Assembly (NCBI GenBank): GCA_034696485.1
Contig: JAQIWT010000529.1
Span: forward strand, 1-18,584
Length of the DNA: 18,584 nucleotides
Reading direction: 5' to 3'
From: Isohypsibius dastychi
Taxonomy: Eukaryota > Tardigrada > Eutardigrada > Parachela > Isohypsibiidae
Below, in pieces: positions 9,930-18,584 of the stretch. Below the pieces are notes generated by a model. It worked only from the letters and a program-made list of their open reading frames with translations. It ran no database searches and was not told where the DNA came from. Positions within the stretch are counted from its first letter, which is position 1, and each line of letters begins with the position of its first letter. The translations under genes were made by a program, and so were the position numbers.

Positions 9930-10410
9930 GGATGAGTTTAGTTACAGGAGCCTATCCATAAGCGTATTGATTGAGAAATCCCCGAATCTTCTAAACTGAG
10001 GATAGACACACGGTCCATTTCTTCACATTTGAGCCCCATCCGGATTCTATCAGATGGATCCAAATCCTCTGTGCATTAATAAAAAATGGCTCTGAATAGT
10101 TGCGGCATAACCTGCATTGACTTGAAATTAGCTAAACCTCGGGAAAGAGGTGAGCAGCTTATTATGGCACTCCGAGACCACAATGGACCCCGTCATGCGT
10201 GAATAAATCCCCTTCGGGAGGGTAGGCTAGATCTGTTACTGACTCTGCTACCGATACCGATACCATACTGTAACTGATACTCACTGACCGAGAAGAGGAT
10301 GAAAATGAATTAGGAAATTAAGGACCGGTGGTTAGTGCATGTTTTTGTTCTTGATAAATTGGGTCTCACAAAATGATGTAATAATGACGAAAACAGAAAT
10401 AGATGGCATA
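9930..10410. other. no gene seen; short GATAC-type microsatellite
   Basis: No coding frame of note. At 10229-10283 there is a degenerate run of CTGATAC/CCGATAC words (TACCGATACCGATACCATAC). The rest is unassigned. Confidence 0.45.
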
Positions 10411-10754
10411 AGTTTCTTCAAGAGACAGTGACAATTCCTTTGTGAGGAATTTCATCTTTTTCATGACTAAGTAAGTTACGGAAATGCGGAATAACAACGG
10501 CGATATTTAACGAGTAAATTTTACGACATGTGATCCCTCTGAACTTTGAGGCATCCGCGAACTTCATCCTTTTATCTGACGGATAACCTTCCACTGGAAG
10601 AATCGCTCGTAGCATTCGCATGGCTGTGTCCTTCCATCGAAATCGCAAGATTCGCGGAACACACTCCATTTTCTCTGCCGACAATGGCTAGTAACATGCT
10701 GTCCCTTACCATACAGGTTGAAGCTCCAGTCAATGGACGCAGGAACACCGTAAC

Positions 10755-11288
10755 TTAGCGAAGATGATTTGGGAACTCGAACATACAACTGACTGCCGGC
10801 GTGAGGAAAAATCTGCGTAGTGTCATCTCAGCGAATTCAATGGGGGCGAAAAATGTTATCATCTGCATCGCTATTGTTTGTGGAAAGCCGACTCGAACGT
10901 TGATAGGTTTGAGGTGAAAGTATAATTCACGGGGTTTTTTCGTCCAAATCCACTCCAGATAATCATATTTTCATCTGTCGTGATATCCCTGTATGTTGCT
11001 GTAAACTACTAGTTTCCGATTCGAGCTCTCGGACTTGATGAATTTCCACATGCTCGTGTGCTTTGAAGAAGGCCATAAACCAGATGAGGACTCCAAGTAA
11101 AAATCCATTTCCTGCAGGTCAATGTAGGCATTTTGATGGAATTTCCGGTCGGCAAGAATCGATTTCCAGGTTTTACGGACTCGAGCGAAAATATGCTGCT
11201 GTACGGATCCGACTTTGTCGAAAATCAGACTGGGAATTTCAGATGGGAGAATTATTCCGTTTTGAGACATCTCGTCATCGACCTCCAT
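10755..11288 (-). pseudogene. F-box protein, N-terminal part, frameshifted
   Basis: F-box proteins recruit substrates to SCF ubiquitin ligases through Skp1. The frame starts at ATG 11288 with MEVDDEMSQNGI, then the F-box: LPSEIPSLIFDKVGSVQQHI and ARVRKTWKSILADRKFHQ (residues about 14-52), showing the usual LP-E--x-IF start and R-VRK-W-SIL--- core. The frame continues to about 11005 (LWPSSKHTSMWKFIKSES), shifts into ENMIIWSGFGRKNPVNYTF (to a TAG at 10873-10871) and shifts again into MITFFAPIEFAEMTLRRFFL (to a TAA at 10757-10755). Protein-like text in mixed frames goes on to about 10530. Two or more indels make this a pseudogene unless they are assembly errors. The 5' F-box itself is intact. 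Confidence 0.6.
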
Positions 11289-11342
11289 GTCTTTGGTGAA
11301 TATTTACTGACCGAAAAAAAGCAACGTACAACGAGATAGATC

Positions 11343-11702
11343 AGTTTAATCAAAGCTGATGCTTCACCCAGGAATGAACTAAGTAGAAAAGCCAGCTGAA
11401 TTTTGAAAGCTTTAACATCACAGTCATTTACTGAATGCAAGAAAAACGTTAATGATCATGGTATTCTCTCTGAACTAAAGAGACAATAACAAAAGAGATC
11501 ATCTATTCGCGAAAGAATTCAATTGTCGATTACAAAGCGGTGGCAGGAGGCCGGGGTGGAGGGTAAGGAAACGATGGATTGCCTGACCTGCGAGAAATCG
11601 ATGATTGAGAACAAAATAATTGAAAGGCTGAAAATCTCACACGTCAATCAGTTCTTCCAAGTGTGAAGAGCAGGCTGGTTCAGCAATCGACTTATTCTCT
11701 TG
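11343..11702. other. no gene seen; 3' flank of the LRR gene
   Basis: Between the F-box start and the end of the minus-strand LRR gene. No convincing frame. It should contain the 3' untranslated region of the LRR gene on the minus strand and the promoter of the F-box gene; no clear AATAAA was fixed. Confidence 0.4.
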
Positions 11703-12822
11703 CTATGCAAGCACAATCATATCAGCTTTGATTGTTCCCTTTCGCGAGTCGTAATAAGCTCGGGCAGCCAATCCCCTTTTCTGACACTTCCACAGACAAT
11801 AGACAACGATACACAAGAATATGACGCCTAGGGCACTTCCGACCGCAAAATAAATGGCCTTTTCGGGGCCGGCTGAGTCCGCAACGTCTGCAACTGGGTC
11901 AGGTTTTTAATGTCTTTTGAAGACACAAACAGGATCACCATTTCCGGTCAGCTGAAAAACAGATCATTTACAACAAAATCTGTATGACTTTCGCTAGCAG
12001 TTAAAACTATAGCGAGATCAAAAATCATTTCCAAACCGAGACTGGCAATAGACTGGAAGTATTCCGGTGTTTGTCACGCAAAATACGGAACGAAGACCCA
12101 AAATGCTTTATTCTTTACAGAAAGTATTTCATGATCAGTTGCTCGAAACCTAATCCCCAAGCTCGAAATACTTAGCTTTTCACATTATGTGAGCAGAGTT
12201 ACGAGAAACAACGAGAAAATTCATGCGGAAACTGAGAAATTATTTTCAAAGTGAATAGATTGTCAAGGAAAAGTATTCTGGCATAGGCAATCAAAAAATG
12301 GTGCAAAAGATTGGAATACTTTGTTTCTCACAGGAATATTTTCAAAGTATTTCATGGTCAAACGTTCGAAATTGGAAGCAAAAGATCAAAATACTTTCTC
12401 ACCTTGCATTCCTCGGTCGGACCACATCTAGAATTCTGACGGGCTCGCTCAGGAGCAGCGCAGGCTGAATGAATTTTATTGCGAGGAGGAAGTCGATGGA
12501 TGCTCGAGCATTTTAGTTTCTTGTTTCCATTCGAATTGATGACCTTTAAAGAGCTTTATGATAAAACATCTCTCGTTTCTGATTACTGTTTACAAACCTG
12601 AAGATTCGGGAAGCTGGGTAAAGGAATTTCCGGGTCGATGATGTTGTTGCTTGACAGATCTAGGATTTTCACGTCTGGAAACACTCTTTCCTCCCTCTCA
12701 AACGATTCCAGATCAAGGTTGCAGCAATCCATCAATCCGAGACTATTGCTAATCAGGCATTTTTCGGAAATGCTTGCACTTTGAACGCTCGCGAAGAGAA
12801 GAAGAACGACGAAGGAAGCCAT
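11703..12822 (-). pseudogene. short leucine-rich-repeat secreted/type I membrane protein, nonsense codon before the membrane part
   Basis: Three exons join exactly in phase 0. Exon 1, 12822-12598 (75 codons): signal peptide MASFVVLLLFASVQSA, cysteines, then one LRR (VKILDLSSNNI, LPSFPNLQ); donor CAG|GTTTGT. Exon 2, 12543-12403 (47 codons): LRR C-terminal cap with NGNKKLKCSSIHRL and C-x-x-x-x-x-C (CGPTEEC); donor AAG|GTGAGA. Exon 3, 11951-11703 (83 codons): TGNGDPVCVFKRH, a TAA at 11909-11907, then in the same frame an ectodomain stalk, a membrane span (YFAVGSALGVIFLCIVVYCL), a basic stop-transfer WKCQKR and a short tail to TAG. Total 204 codons plus stop if the TAA is ignored, 136 residues and secreted if it is real. 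The frame, signal peptide, span and tail are otherwise perfect, so inactivation would be recent. Ligand unknown. A GTATTTAAG box lies about 60 bp upstream. Confidence 0.75.
12057..12402. repeat. GAAATACTT/AAGTATTTC repeats inside LRR intron 2
   Basis: Within the 451-bp second intron, the words AAGTATTTC, GAAATACTT and close variants occur about seven times in both orientations. Two longer copies, 12121-12148 and 12344-12371, match at 23 of 28 positions. Similar words occur in a polymerase B intron at 17386-17474. Probably relics of a small interspersed repeat. Confidence 0.45.
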
Positions 12823-12850
12823 CTTGGTTTTTTAAATCGCAAACACGCAC

Positions 12851-13009
12851 CTGATGCAAAACCATGCCCAAAATCCCGCTTAAATACACCTGCTGCGGGT
12901 TTTTTCCCAGAAGACGTCCAGGGAAATCGTTAGGATGTTTCATTCTGTTTTTTGAATCGTTGATTGCAATGTACTCTGCAGACTTGAGCCCATACAGCAG
13001 AGCATAGGA
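12851..13009 (-). CDS. orphan exon, unknown family
   Basis: Bounded by a GCAG acceptor (ends 13010) and a CAG|GTGCGT donor after 12851; exactly 53 codons, phase 0 at both ends. It reads SYALLYGLKSAEYIAINDSK, NRMKHPNDFPGRLLGKNPQQ and VYLSGILGMVLHQ, clearly protein-like. It sits between the unknown minus-strand gene ending at 13212 and the LRR start codon at 12822, so it could be a further exon of the former, whose next exon is then missing or displaced by the LRR gene. The donor is only 29 bp from the LRR ATG. Family not recognised. Confidence 0.4.
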
Positions 13010-13211
13010 CTGCGAACTGCATTTTATTCATTTTCTGTTTAGTTGCACTGGCAAGACCACGATTACATGGTACTTTCAAAAAGCTGTATTTAAACAAATA
13101 CAGATTATTACTGAAATATTGAGGAGTTGATAGAGCACGAATTTGGTAACGAAGAGTCGCAATAGAAATAATTGAAGAAATACGACACAAATATCGGATG
13201 AAGTTAACTTA

Positions 13212-14735
13212 TCAAATGCTGGAATATTCCCCGGTCAAATCCGCACGAAAACCCTGTGCCATTGAAACTGCTCGCCAAAAGGTCATTCCGTCGCAGAACG
13301 GTTGGTAAACCCGGAATATAGCCTCTCGGAGATCGACGGGGTAGAAGATTTCATAACAGATGGTCGCGTCAAAGACGGAGTCATAGAAATAAAAATGCGC
13401 GATCGTTGGTAACGCTTCCTGAACGAGGACAGTGTCATCCCGAAAAAGCCGGTAGCATCCTTCCGGTGTGATTGCTCGAAACACTGGCCGTAATCCGCAA
13501 CCGTCACATTGCTCTGGCCGGAGAATAATAGGGCTGTCGCATTCCTATTAACAAAGAATGTTATGTTATGGCATATTATGTTATGACAACAATAATTATA
13601 AAGCCATATCTCTCACCACAATGGAATATTTCTGGACCAAATCTCTGATGATTGACGATCCGCTGTCAAAATCGGGGAACATTCTCGTGAATGAAGCGGC
13701 AAGCGTTCATGACGCGTTTATATATATTTGAGCTGGCCATAAGGCGAAGGCCGGACAGCTCTGCATCCATTGCTTGGTTCTCGCCTCCCAATCCAGCAAA
13801 GGAATATTCGATGCTCCGCCTTCGCTGACAAGGCCGGAATCATGATGGGCTAAGCTCATGCTATTTCCTGAAATCATTATCAGTCAGTTTCGGTTCCACT
13901 CAAATTTCATCTCCCAGCACTGCTTTTTCCGTGAATTAAGAAAATGGCTACAATCTGAGTAGACAGGAACAGTATCGAAAAGAAATAATATAACAGTAGA
14001 AGCAAGAGGGCAAGACTGGCATCAATTACGACTAGACAAGTAGAACAATAGAAAAGATAATCAAGCAAGAAGCTGGCGGAAGCATTTGATCTGGTCAAGC
14101 ACGGGGTAAAAGTGGGTGGTCTTCATTCTCGCGCGTTCCAGAACAGCAGTGTACCTCCCGGGTCCCAGGCCTTCTTCCCCATTAATTTGCATAATGGCTG
14201 AAGTTTCGCTGACAACGATACCAAGTGCGTAGAATGGTCCACGAATGAGTTTCTCAACGTACCGAGGTTTGCCGTCAGCAATCAGTTTCGTTCGGAAGTC
14301 CAGCAGTTTTCAAAGCATCAGGCGACGGAGGATAATTCGTGGGGATGCGTAATCATTGATGTAGATGACGAACTCTTAAGGCCCGTTTCCGATTTTCATA
14401 GTAATGCTTAGAAGTTTCCGCCCATCTTCTTGAAAAGCCATGAAAATCTCTCGAATGTTTTGCTCCTCTCGATCAATACGAGTATATACTCGTGGATGGA
14501 GCCTATTGAAAATACATGTATGAGAATCGCAGAATATTACATGTGATAGAATTCCATGTTTCTCACATTGGTCTAACAACACCGGCCTGAAGGAGAAAAT
14601 TTTTCAGTATTTGAAAATGGCGGTAGTCCTCATCAATGCAGCAAATCAAGATCTGAGCGGTCATGATTGACTCCTGGAGAAGAGTGTAGATCTCCAAAGA
14701 AGGCCCCCTCTCTCCGGGAAATAAATTTCATTCGA
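13212..14735 (-). pseudogene. multi-exon gene of unrecognised family, three in-frame stops
   Basis: Blocks in order on the minus strand: about 14710-14590 (MTAQILICCIDEDYRHFQIL), then after a one-base shift 14582-14061 (HGILSHVIFCDSHTCIFNRL; EEQNIREIFMAFQEDGRKLL; RGPFYALGIVVSETSAIMQI; ERARMKTTHFYPVLDQ), then exon 13867-13617 (GGASNIPLLDWEARTKQWMQ; SFTRMFPDFDSGSSIIRDLV) and exon 13544-13212 (ECDSPIILRPEQCDGCGLRP; CYRLFRDDTVLVQEALPTIA; EIFYPVDLREAIFRVYQPFC). The intron 13616-13545 (GTGAGA...TTAATAG, 72 bp) joins in phase 0. In-frame stops: TAA 14378-14376, TGA 14312-14310, TGA 13709-13707, each flanked on both sides by good coding text. About 400 residues in all, no signal peptide or membrane span. 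It is divergent from the polymerase B gene. I cannot name the family; it may be an element gene or host gene. Confidence 0.55.
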
Positions 14736-16854
14736 CAATCAGATGACTTTTTCTGCACTGTAAATTCCCTAATATTTTACAGACCGGCAAACATTCCATT
14801 ATTGAGTTTATAATCCGGAACCGTGACAGAGGCATATTGTCTTTGGATTTTAGAATTCATGGTTGCAGGATTTTTCGGAAGAAATACAAAACGCTCCTCC
14901 GGGGACTTTCTTCACGATCAAAAAGCTCACATGTAGAAAAGAAGCTCACCGATTTGGTGCTCTTGAGCAGCGAATGGAAGTTACTTTTCACGATTTCCGG
15001 ATTTCAATGATCCTGTTCTGTATTTGCCATTCATTGAAATTCTGTTTGAAAAATTCATCAATCAACTCAAAGAAGACAACAATGTCCTCCCGAATGACAT
15101 GATATCAATGATTCTTTTGCATCCAGATCTGTCACATCCGATAAGCACGGCATTTGGGAAGGCATCTGTTTCAAAAGGAAGCCATGTCCTGAATGAGATC
15201 CAGCGGCTGATGCATAGGTACATCAAACATGGGCACTCATGCTTGAATCCTTTGTGTAGCCAAATGAAATTTATTTGCAGTAATCAAGCTCTGCCATTTT
15301 TCAGCGAAGGCATCAAAATTGACTTTAAACTTGCCAGAATGCGGACCGGAGGTGCAAGAAATCGACGGTCTCCTCATCTTTCGCGAACAGAAAAAAAGAA
15401 AAAATGCACGTCTTCCGTTCAACTGTCAACAAATGAAAATCTCGACCCAAGTCCGTCTTATTCACGCCTCAGTCGTGCACTTGTTGTGGGAATAAGCAAG
15501 CACGATGATCCTGACGCAATTTACCGAAGAGTTCGTTGTTCAAAAAACGCCGAAACTTATCTGAGAGGTGAGGCGCTGCACCATGCTGCCAGTGTACCAA
15601 ACGCCCCCTGTTCGTTGTCGGAGGTGGCGCTGTTTTAAGCTTATCTGAAGCCTCAGGGATTTCAAAGAGTTGTGATGGATGAACAACTGGGAAACGAAAT
15701 CGTTTTCTGTGGAGATCCAGCCCCAAAACAACTTGGAGTTCTTAAAACGATCGAGCATTACGACTGCATCACCAAGATTCCGGCTTACCTGAAAAAAGAG
15801 TACTTGTGCCCTTACTGCTGCATCGCTCTGAACAACAAGTCGCAGCACAAATGCTTCCGTCCGTGTCAGAGATGCGGCAACCGAAACTGTGTCGAAGAAG
15901 ATGGAGATATTTAAAAGAGAAAATGCAACCAATCTCTCCGGTATTTTGTCGATAGCATCTGCTACGAGGATCATCTCACCACCTTAGCATCTGACGGAAG
16001 AACGGTTTGTTTAGCTTACACCTGCTGCGGAAACTGCTACCGTTTCATTCACCCGCCTCGTCCTGTGCTGTTTTGGGAGCCCCATTCGTGTACGCAGATC
16101 TACTGCTGTAGCTGCAAAACTTACGTGGATAAACCCCATCCTTGTTTCATGGAAACGGGAGCTGAACTTGAAGCGCTTTACAAATCCTATCGTTACCTGC
16201 GAGCAACCTTGGTACAATACTCAGCAGCTGAAAAAGAACAATTCCAGCTTCCCGATGGCGTGAATGAGAACAGACATTTCTTTTTCGATGCCAAAACCAT
16301 TGATCGCGGCGGATCCATCGGACATGATGCTGTTTGCTTTTGTTGCGTCGATGATCGAGGAAATGTTGTTTGTGTGACCCAGGGGGATAGCACAGCTTTT
16401 GATTTTGTGAAGTGGATTTACCGGAAAGAACTTACAGGAGCCACTTACATTAGCCATTACCGAAGTCGGTTCGATAATTGTCTGATTCTTCGTGTACTCG
16501 AGCAAGAAGGCGTTCTACAGAAGATTCTGTGCCGTGGCTCTACTATCTTCATCATGGAGATCGAGAAATACAAAATTCGTTTCATCGACTCGTTCTCGTA
16601 TGTCAAAATGATATTGCGCGATCTACCGAGCGCCTTCCAGATTGATGCCGAAATCGAGAAGGGGCAATTCCCGTTAAAACTTATCCAGGAAAAGAATTTT
16701 GACTATCGTGGAGATGTTCCTGACCTGTGTTACTACGAGCTTCCTTCCGCGGTTGACAAGCACGAGCGGTTTTTTGGGTGGTACGAGAACGAGCGCCAGC
16801 GTAAGCAAGGAAATTTCGAGTTCTGGACTGAATTGGTTGAATACTGCATAAAAG

Positions 16855-16906
16855 GTCACTTTTCATCTCCACCATGAATCGCAGAATAATAATTGTTGAT
16901 TTTAAG
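16855..16906 (+). other. polB intron, 52 bp, phase 1
   Basis: Donor AAAG|GTCACT and acceptor GATTTTAAG. Removing it completes a GAT codon and restores the Y-x-x-x-D exonuclease motif III, which supports the boundary. Confidence 0.8.
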
Positions 16907-17002
16907 ATTGCCAAGTGCTGCGAATCTGCATGCAAAACTTTCAGACTCACTGGCTTTTAGCTACAAATGGACTCGACTGCTTCGTTGTTTCTACGTTGGC
17001 AG

Positions 17003-17060
17003 GCAAGTCAGAAATTTATGACATCCTAGTTTCTCCAACCAGTCACAATTTCTCTCGCAG
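17003..17060 (+). other. polB intron of GC-AG type, 58 bp, phase 1
   Basis: Exon end GGCAG, donor GCAAGT, acceptor TCTCTCGCAG. The downstream exon then opens in the frame that carries LGLVAPGGF. AG|GCAAGT is the classic strong context for the rare GC-AG introns. No GT donor nearby keeps the frame. Confidence 0.7.
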
Positions 17061-17751
17061 GCTGCTGCATGTCGTTTTTTCAATACGGATGTTTAAAAAG
17101 CAATACCCTCGGGCTTGTGGCACCGGGCGGTTTTAACGCACATCAGAAACAGAGCAAAATAGCGCTTGATTGGCTACGCTGTGTTGAGGAAACCGAGGGG
17201 ATTTCAATCTGAAAAACCACCACGCCAGTTGGGGAATTCGTGGTTGATGGCAGACTCCCAGTTGATGGTTATCACAGTGAGAATTTCACGGGTGAGTTTT
17301 ACTCCAGAGCTATTATGGAACTCGGGAACTGAAGAGTTCAAGCAGTATTTTGATGCCATATGCTTAAAAGCTGATTGGCAAGTTTGAAATACTTTACGTG
17401 AGATCACTACATAGTTACAAGTATTTCGAAATTATGCGCCTGATTTTGAACCATCAAGCTCAGAATACTTTTGGCCGCCAAGAAAAACCTGTTGTATTTT
17501 CAGAGACTTTTGGCATGGATGCCCAAAGCACACACTGCCCGGAACCGTCAACCGCCGAAACGGAAAAACCATGAAGCAGCCTTGCCAAGGTATTTTATGT
17601 AAAAGAGTAAGAATCAAACGATCCGACGCGTGTGAAAGCATTGTGACCATGTGGGAGTGCGATTTTCGGAAAATTGTTAAAAACCGCAGCGTTGCACAGT
17701 CATGTGCGAATGAGACGGTGAGCCCCATAGACCCCAGGGAAGCTTTGCAAG

Positions 17752-17814
17752 GTACATCAAATCTAAAAATTGGAACCAGCGGTCAGAGTGCTAATATTTG
17801 CACTTGATATCAAG
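17752..17814 (+). other. polB intron, 63 bp, phase 1
   Basis: Donor CAAG|GTACAT, acceptor GATATCAAG. The split codon is GGT, giving EALQGGST, the expected Gly-Gly-x-Thr before motif A. Confidence 0.8.
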
Positions 17815-17889
17815 GTGGATCGACGGACCTTAGCCGTTTCTACGCAAAATCTGCCGGTGATCGTGTCATCAGAGCTGTGGATGTCAGAA

Positions 17890-17947
17890 GTGAGTTTCAA
17901 ACGAAAATTTCAACATTCATTGTGTCGAAAATTTTTGAACGTTGAAG
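17890..17947 (+). other. polB intron splitting polymerase motif A, 58 bp, phase 1
   Basis: Donor CAGAA|GTGAGT, acceptor CGTTGAAG. It interrupts motif A between the catalytic aspartate codon (17880-17882) and the SMYP part; the split codon is AGT (Ser). Confidence 0.85.
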
Positions 17948-18270
17948 GTATGTACCCATACGTTCAAATTACAAAGCGCTTACCGGTCGGGCATCCGGAT
18001 GTCATTACTCGCAATTTTGAGGAGCTAGAGAACTATTTTGGACTTGTCAAGTGCACAGTCTTGGCACCTAAAGATCTCTTCCATCCTGTTTTGAACCTGA
18101 AAATTAACGGACGTCTGATGGCCGTGCTTTGCCGAGTCTGCGCAGAAGTGAACATGCAAGGTTGCTGCCAACTTAGCGACCAGGAGCGCCATCTAACGGG
18201 GCAGTGGTACACGCCAGAGCTGCATTGAGCAGTCCACGAGAACGGCTGTATCCTTATTACGATTCACGAG

Positions 18271-18329
18271 GTAAATACATTTTACTCAAATATACGTTTT
18301 TGAGAGCTGAAAAGAAAAAAAACTGATAG
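18271..18329 (+). other. polB intron, 59 bp, phase 0
   Basis: Donor CACGAG|GTAAAT, acceptor AACTGATAG. The next exon starts VHHFRESVQYD and leads into GLFTEYF, the region before polymerase motif B. Confidence 0.75.
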
Positions 18330-18584
18330 GTTCATCACTTTCGCGAATCTGTTCAATATGATACAGACAGCAGGGCACCAGGACTGTTTACCGAATACTT
18401 CAAAATCACCATGCGCGGCAAAGTGGCTTGCAGTCCATTCCCACCGGAAGTGACATCTGCCGAGAGTAAAGAAAAGTACTGCGACGACTGGTCGCGACAG
18501 ATTGGTTTAGACAAAGTTTACATAATCATAGATGCTGGTGCATTCACCAGCTTACAAAGTATTCCACTTCAGAGTATAAAAGAT

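Larger units (their letters stand above)
14783..18584 (+). pseudogene. polB: Maverick/Polinton protein-primed DNA polymerase B, decayed, 3' end outside window
   Basis: Replicative polymerase of virus-like Maverick/Polinton transposons. N-terminal part: 14783-14857 (tentative) and 14869-14996 (FTIKKLTCRKE; LEQRMEVTFHD), then a frame change near 14995 into the main frame (HPDLSHPI; RALVVGI), two cysteine/histidine clusters (15801-15890 and 16017-16145), then 3'-5' exonuclease (FFDAKT at about 16281; SHYRSRFDN; YCIK|D across an intron). Later blocks: LGLVAPGGF, FWHGCPKH, MWECDFR, polymerase motif A (D-x-x-S-M-Y-P split by an intron), PVGHPDVI, GLFTEYF. Introns in phase: 16855-16906, 17003-17060 (GC-AG), 17752-17814, 17890-17947, 18271-18329, and probably 17292-17503. 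In-frame stops: TAA 15636, TAA 15912, TGA 17210, TGA 18226. Motifs B and C lie beyond the edge. Family sure; activity unlikely. Confidence 0.92.

Noticed and set aside
12930-13031. Short minus-strand frame starting with a signal-peptide-like sequence
   Set aside because: It overlaps the orphan exon in another frame, ends after 34 codons and has no partner exon.
13907-14098. Leucine/isoleucine-rich minus-strand frame resembling a membrane protein
   Set aside because: Low-complexity hydrophobic run in the likely intron between blocks of the unknown gene; its phase does not fit and it overlaps the better coding frame at 14061-14098.
18330-18400. DTDS tetrapeptide resembling polymerase motif C
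   Set aside because: It lies before the motif B region and next to GLFTEYF, where the family normally has a loop. The true motif C should be several hundred bases beyond the window, so this is coincidence.
1-18584. Reassigned stop codons (TAA, TAG or TGA read as sense)
   Set aside because: All three stops occur as interrupting codons, true gene ends also use them, and frameshifts occur too. Pseudogene decay explains more.

Overview
This looks like a eukaryotic, most likely nematode, accessory region made almost entirely of decayed genes. The pointers are a MATH+BTB (bath/SPOP-type) gene, an F-box gene with F-box-associated relics, very short introns (52-72 nt) with worm-like TTTCAG or AAG acceptors, and a Maverick/Polinton protein-primed DNA polymerase B carrying introns. 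There are no operons, ribosome binding sites, tRNAs, rRNAs or CRISPR arrays. Species cannot be named from this window.

Layout. 1-240: short tandem repeat and a perfect hairpin. 243-1155 (+): relic of an RPA1-like single-stranded-DNA-binding protein. 1156-2097: no gene seen. 2098-3362 (+): MATH-BTB-BACK pseudogene with one in-frame stop and several frame changes. 3690-6363: unassigned coding-like exons on both strands, the best being a two-exon + strand model at 5372-5818 and an unbroken minus-strand frame at 6363-5989. 6364-7290: AT-rich, little coding. About 7800-11288 (-): F-box and F-box-associated relics, including a diverged duplication (7808-7894 against 9004-9088). 11703-12822 (-): a three-exon secreted or membrane leucine-rich-repeat gene with a TAA just before its transmembrane part. 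12851-13009 (-): an orphan exon. 13212 to about 14730 (-): a multi-exon gene of unrecognised family with three in-frame stops. 14783-18584 (+, runs off the edge): Maverick-type DNA polymerase B with at least six clean introns, one of them GC-AG, four in-frame stops and a mutated exonuclease motif.

How it fits together: I see no working pathway. The polymerase implies a virus-like DNA transposon whose other genes (integrase, packaging ATPase, protease, capsid) are not visible here. The unknown gene is divergent from it, about 50 bp away, and may belong to the same element or be host sequence at its edge. BTB-MATH and F-box genes are ubiquitin-ligase adaptor families that expand and decay quickly in nematodes, which fits a gene-poor, repeat-rich chromosome arm. 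Function calls rest on motif recognition by eye; no database search was possible.
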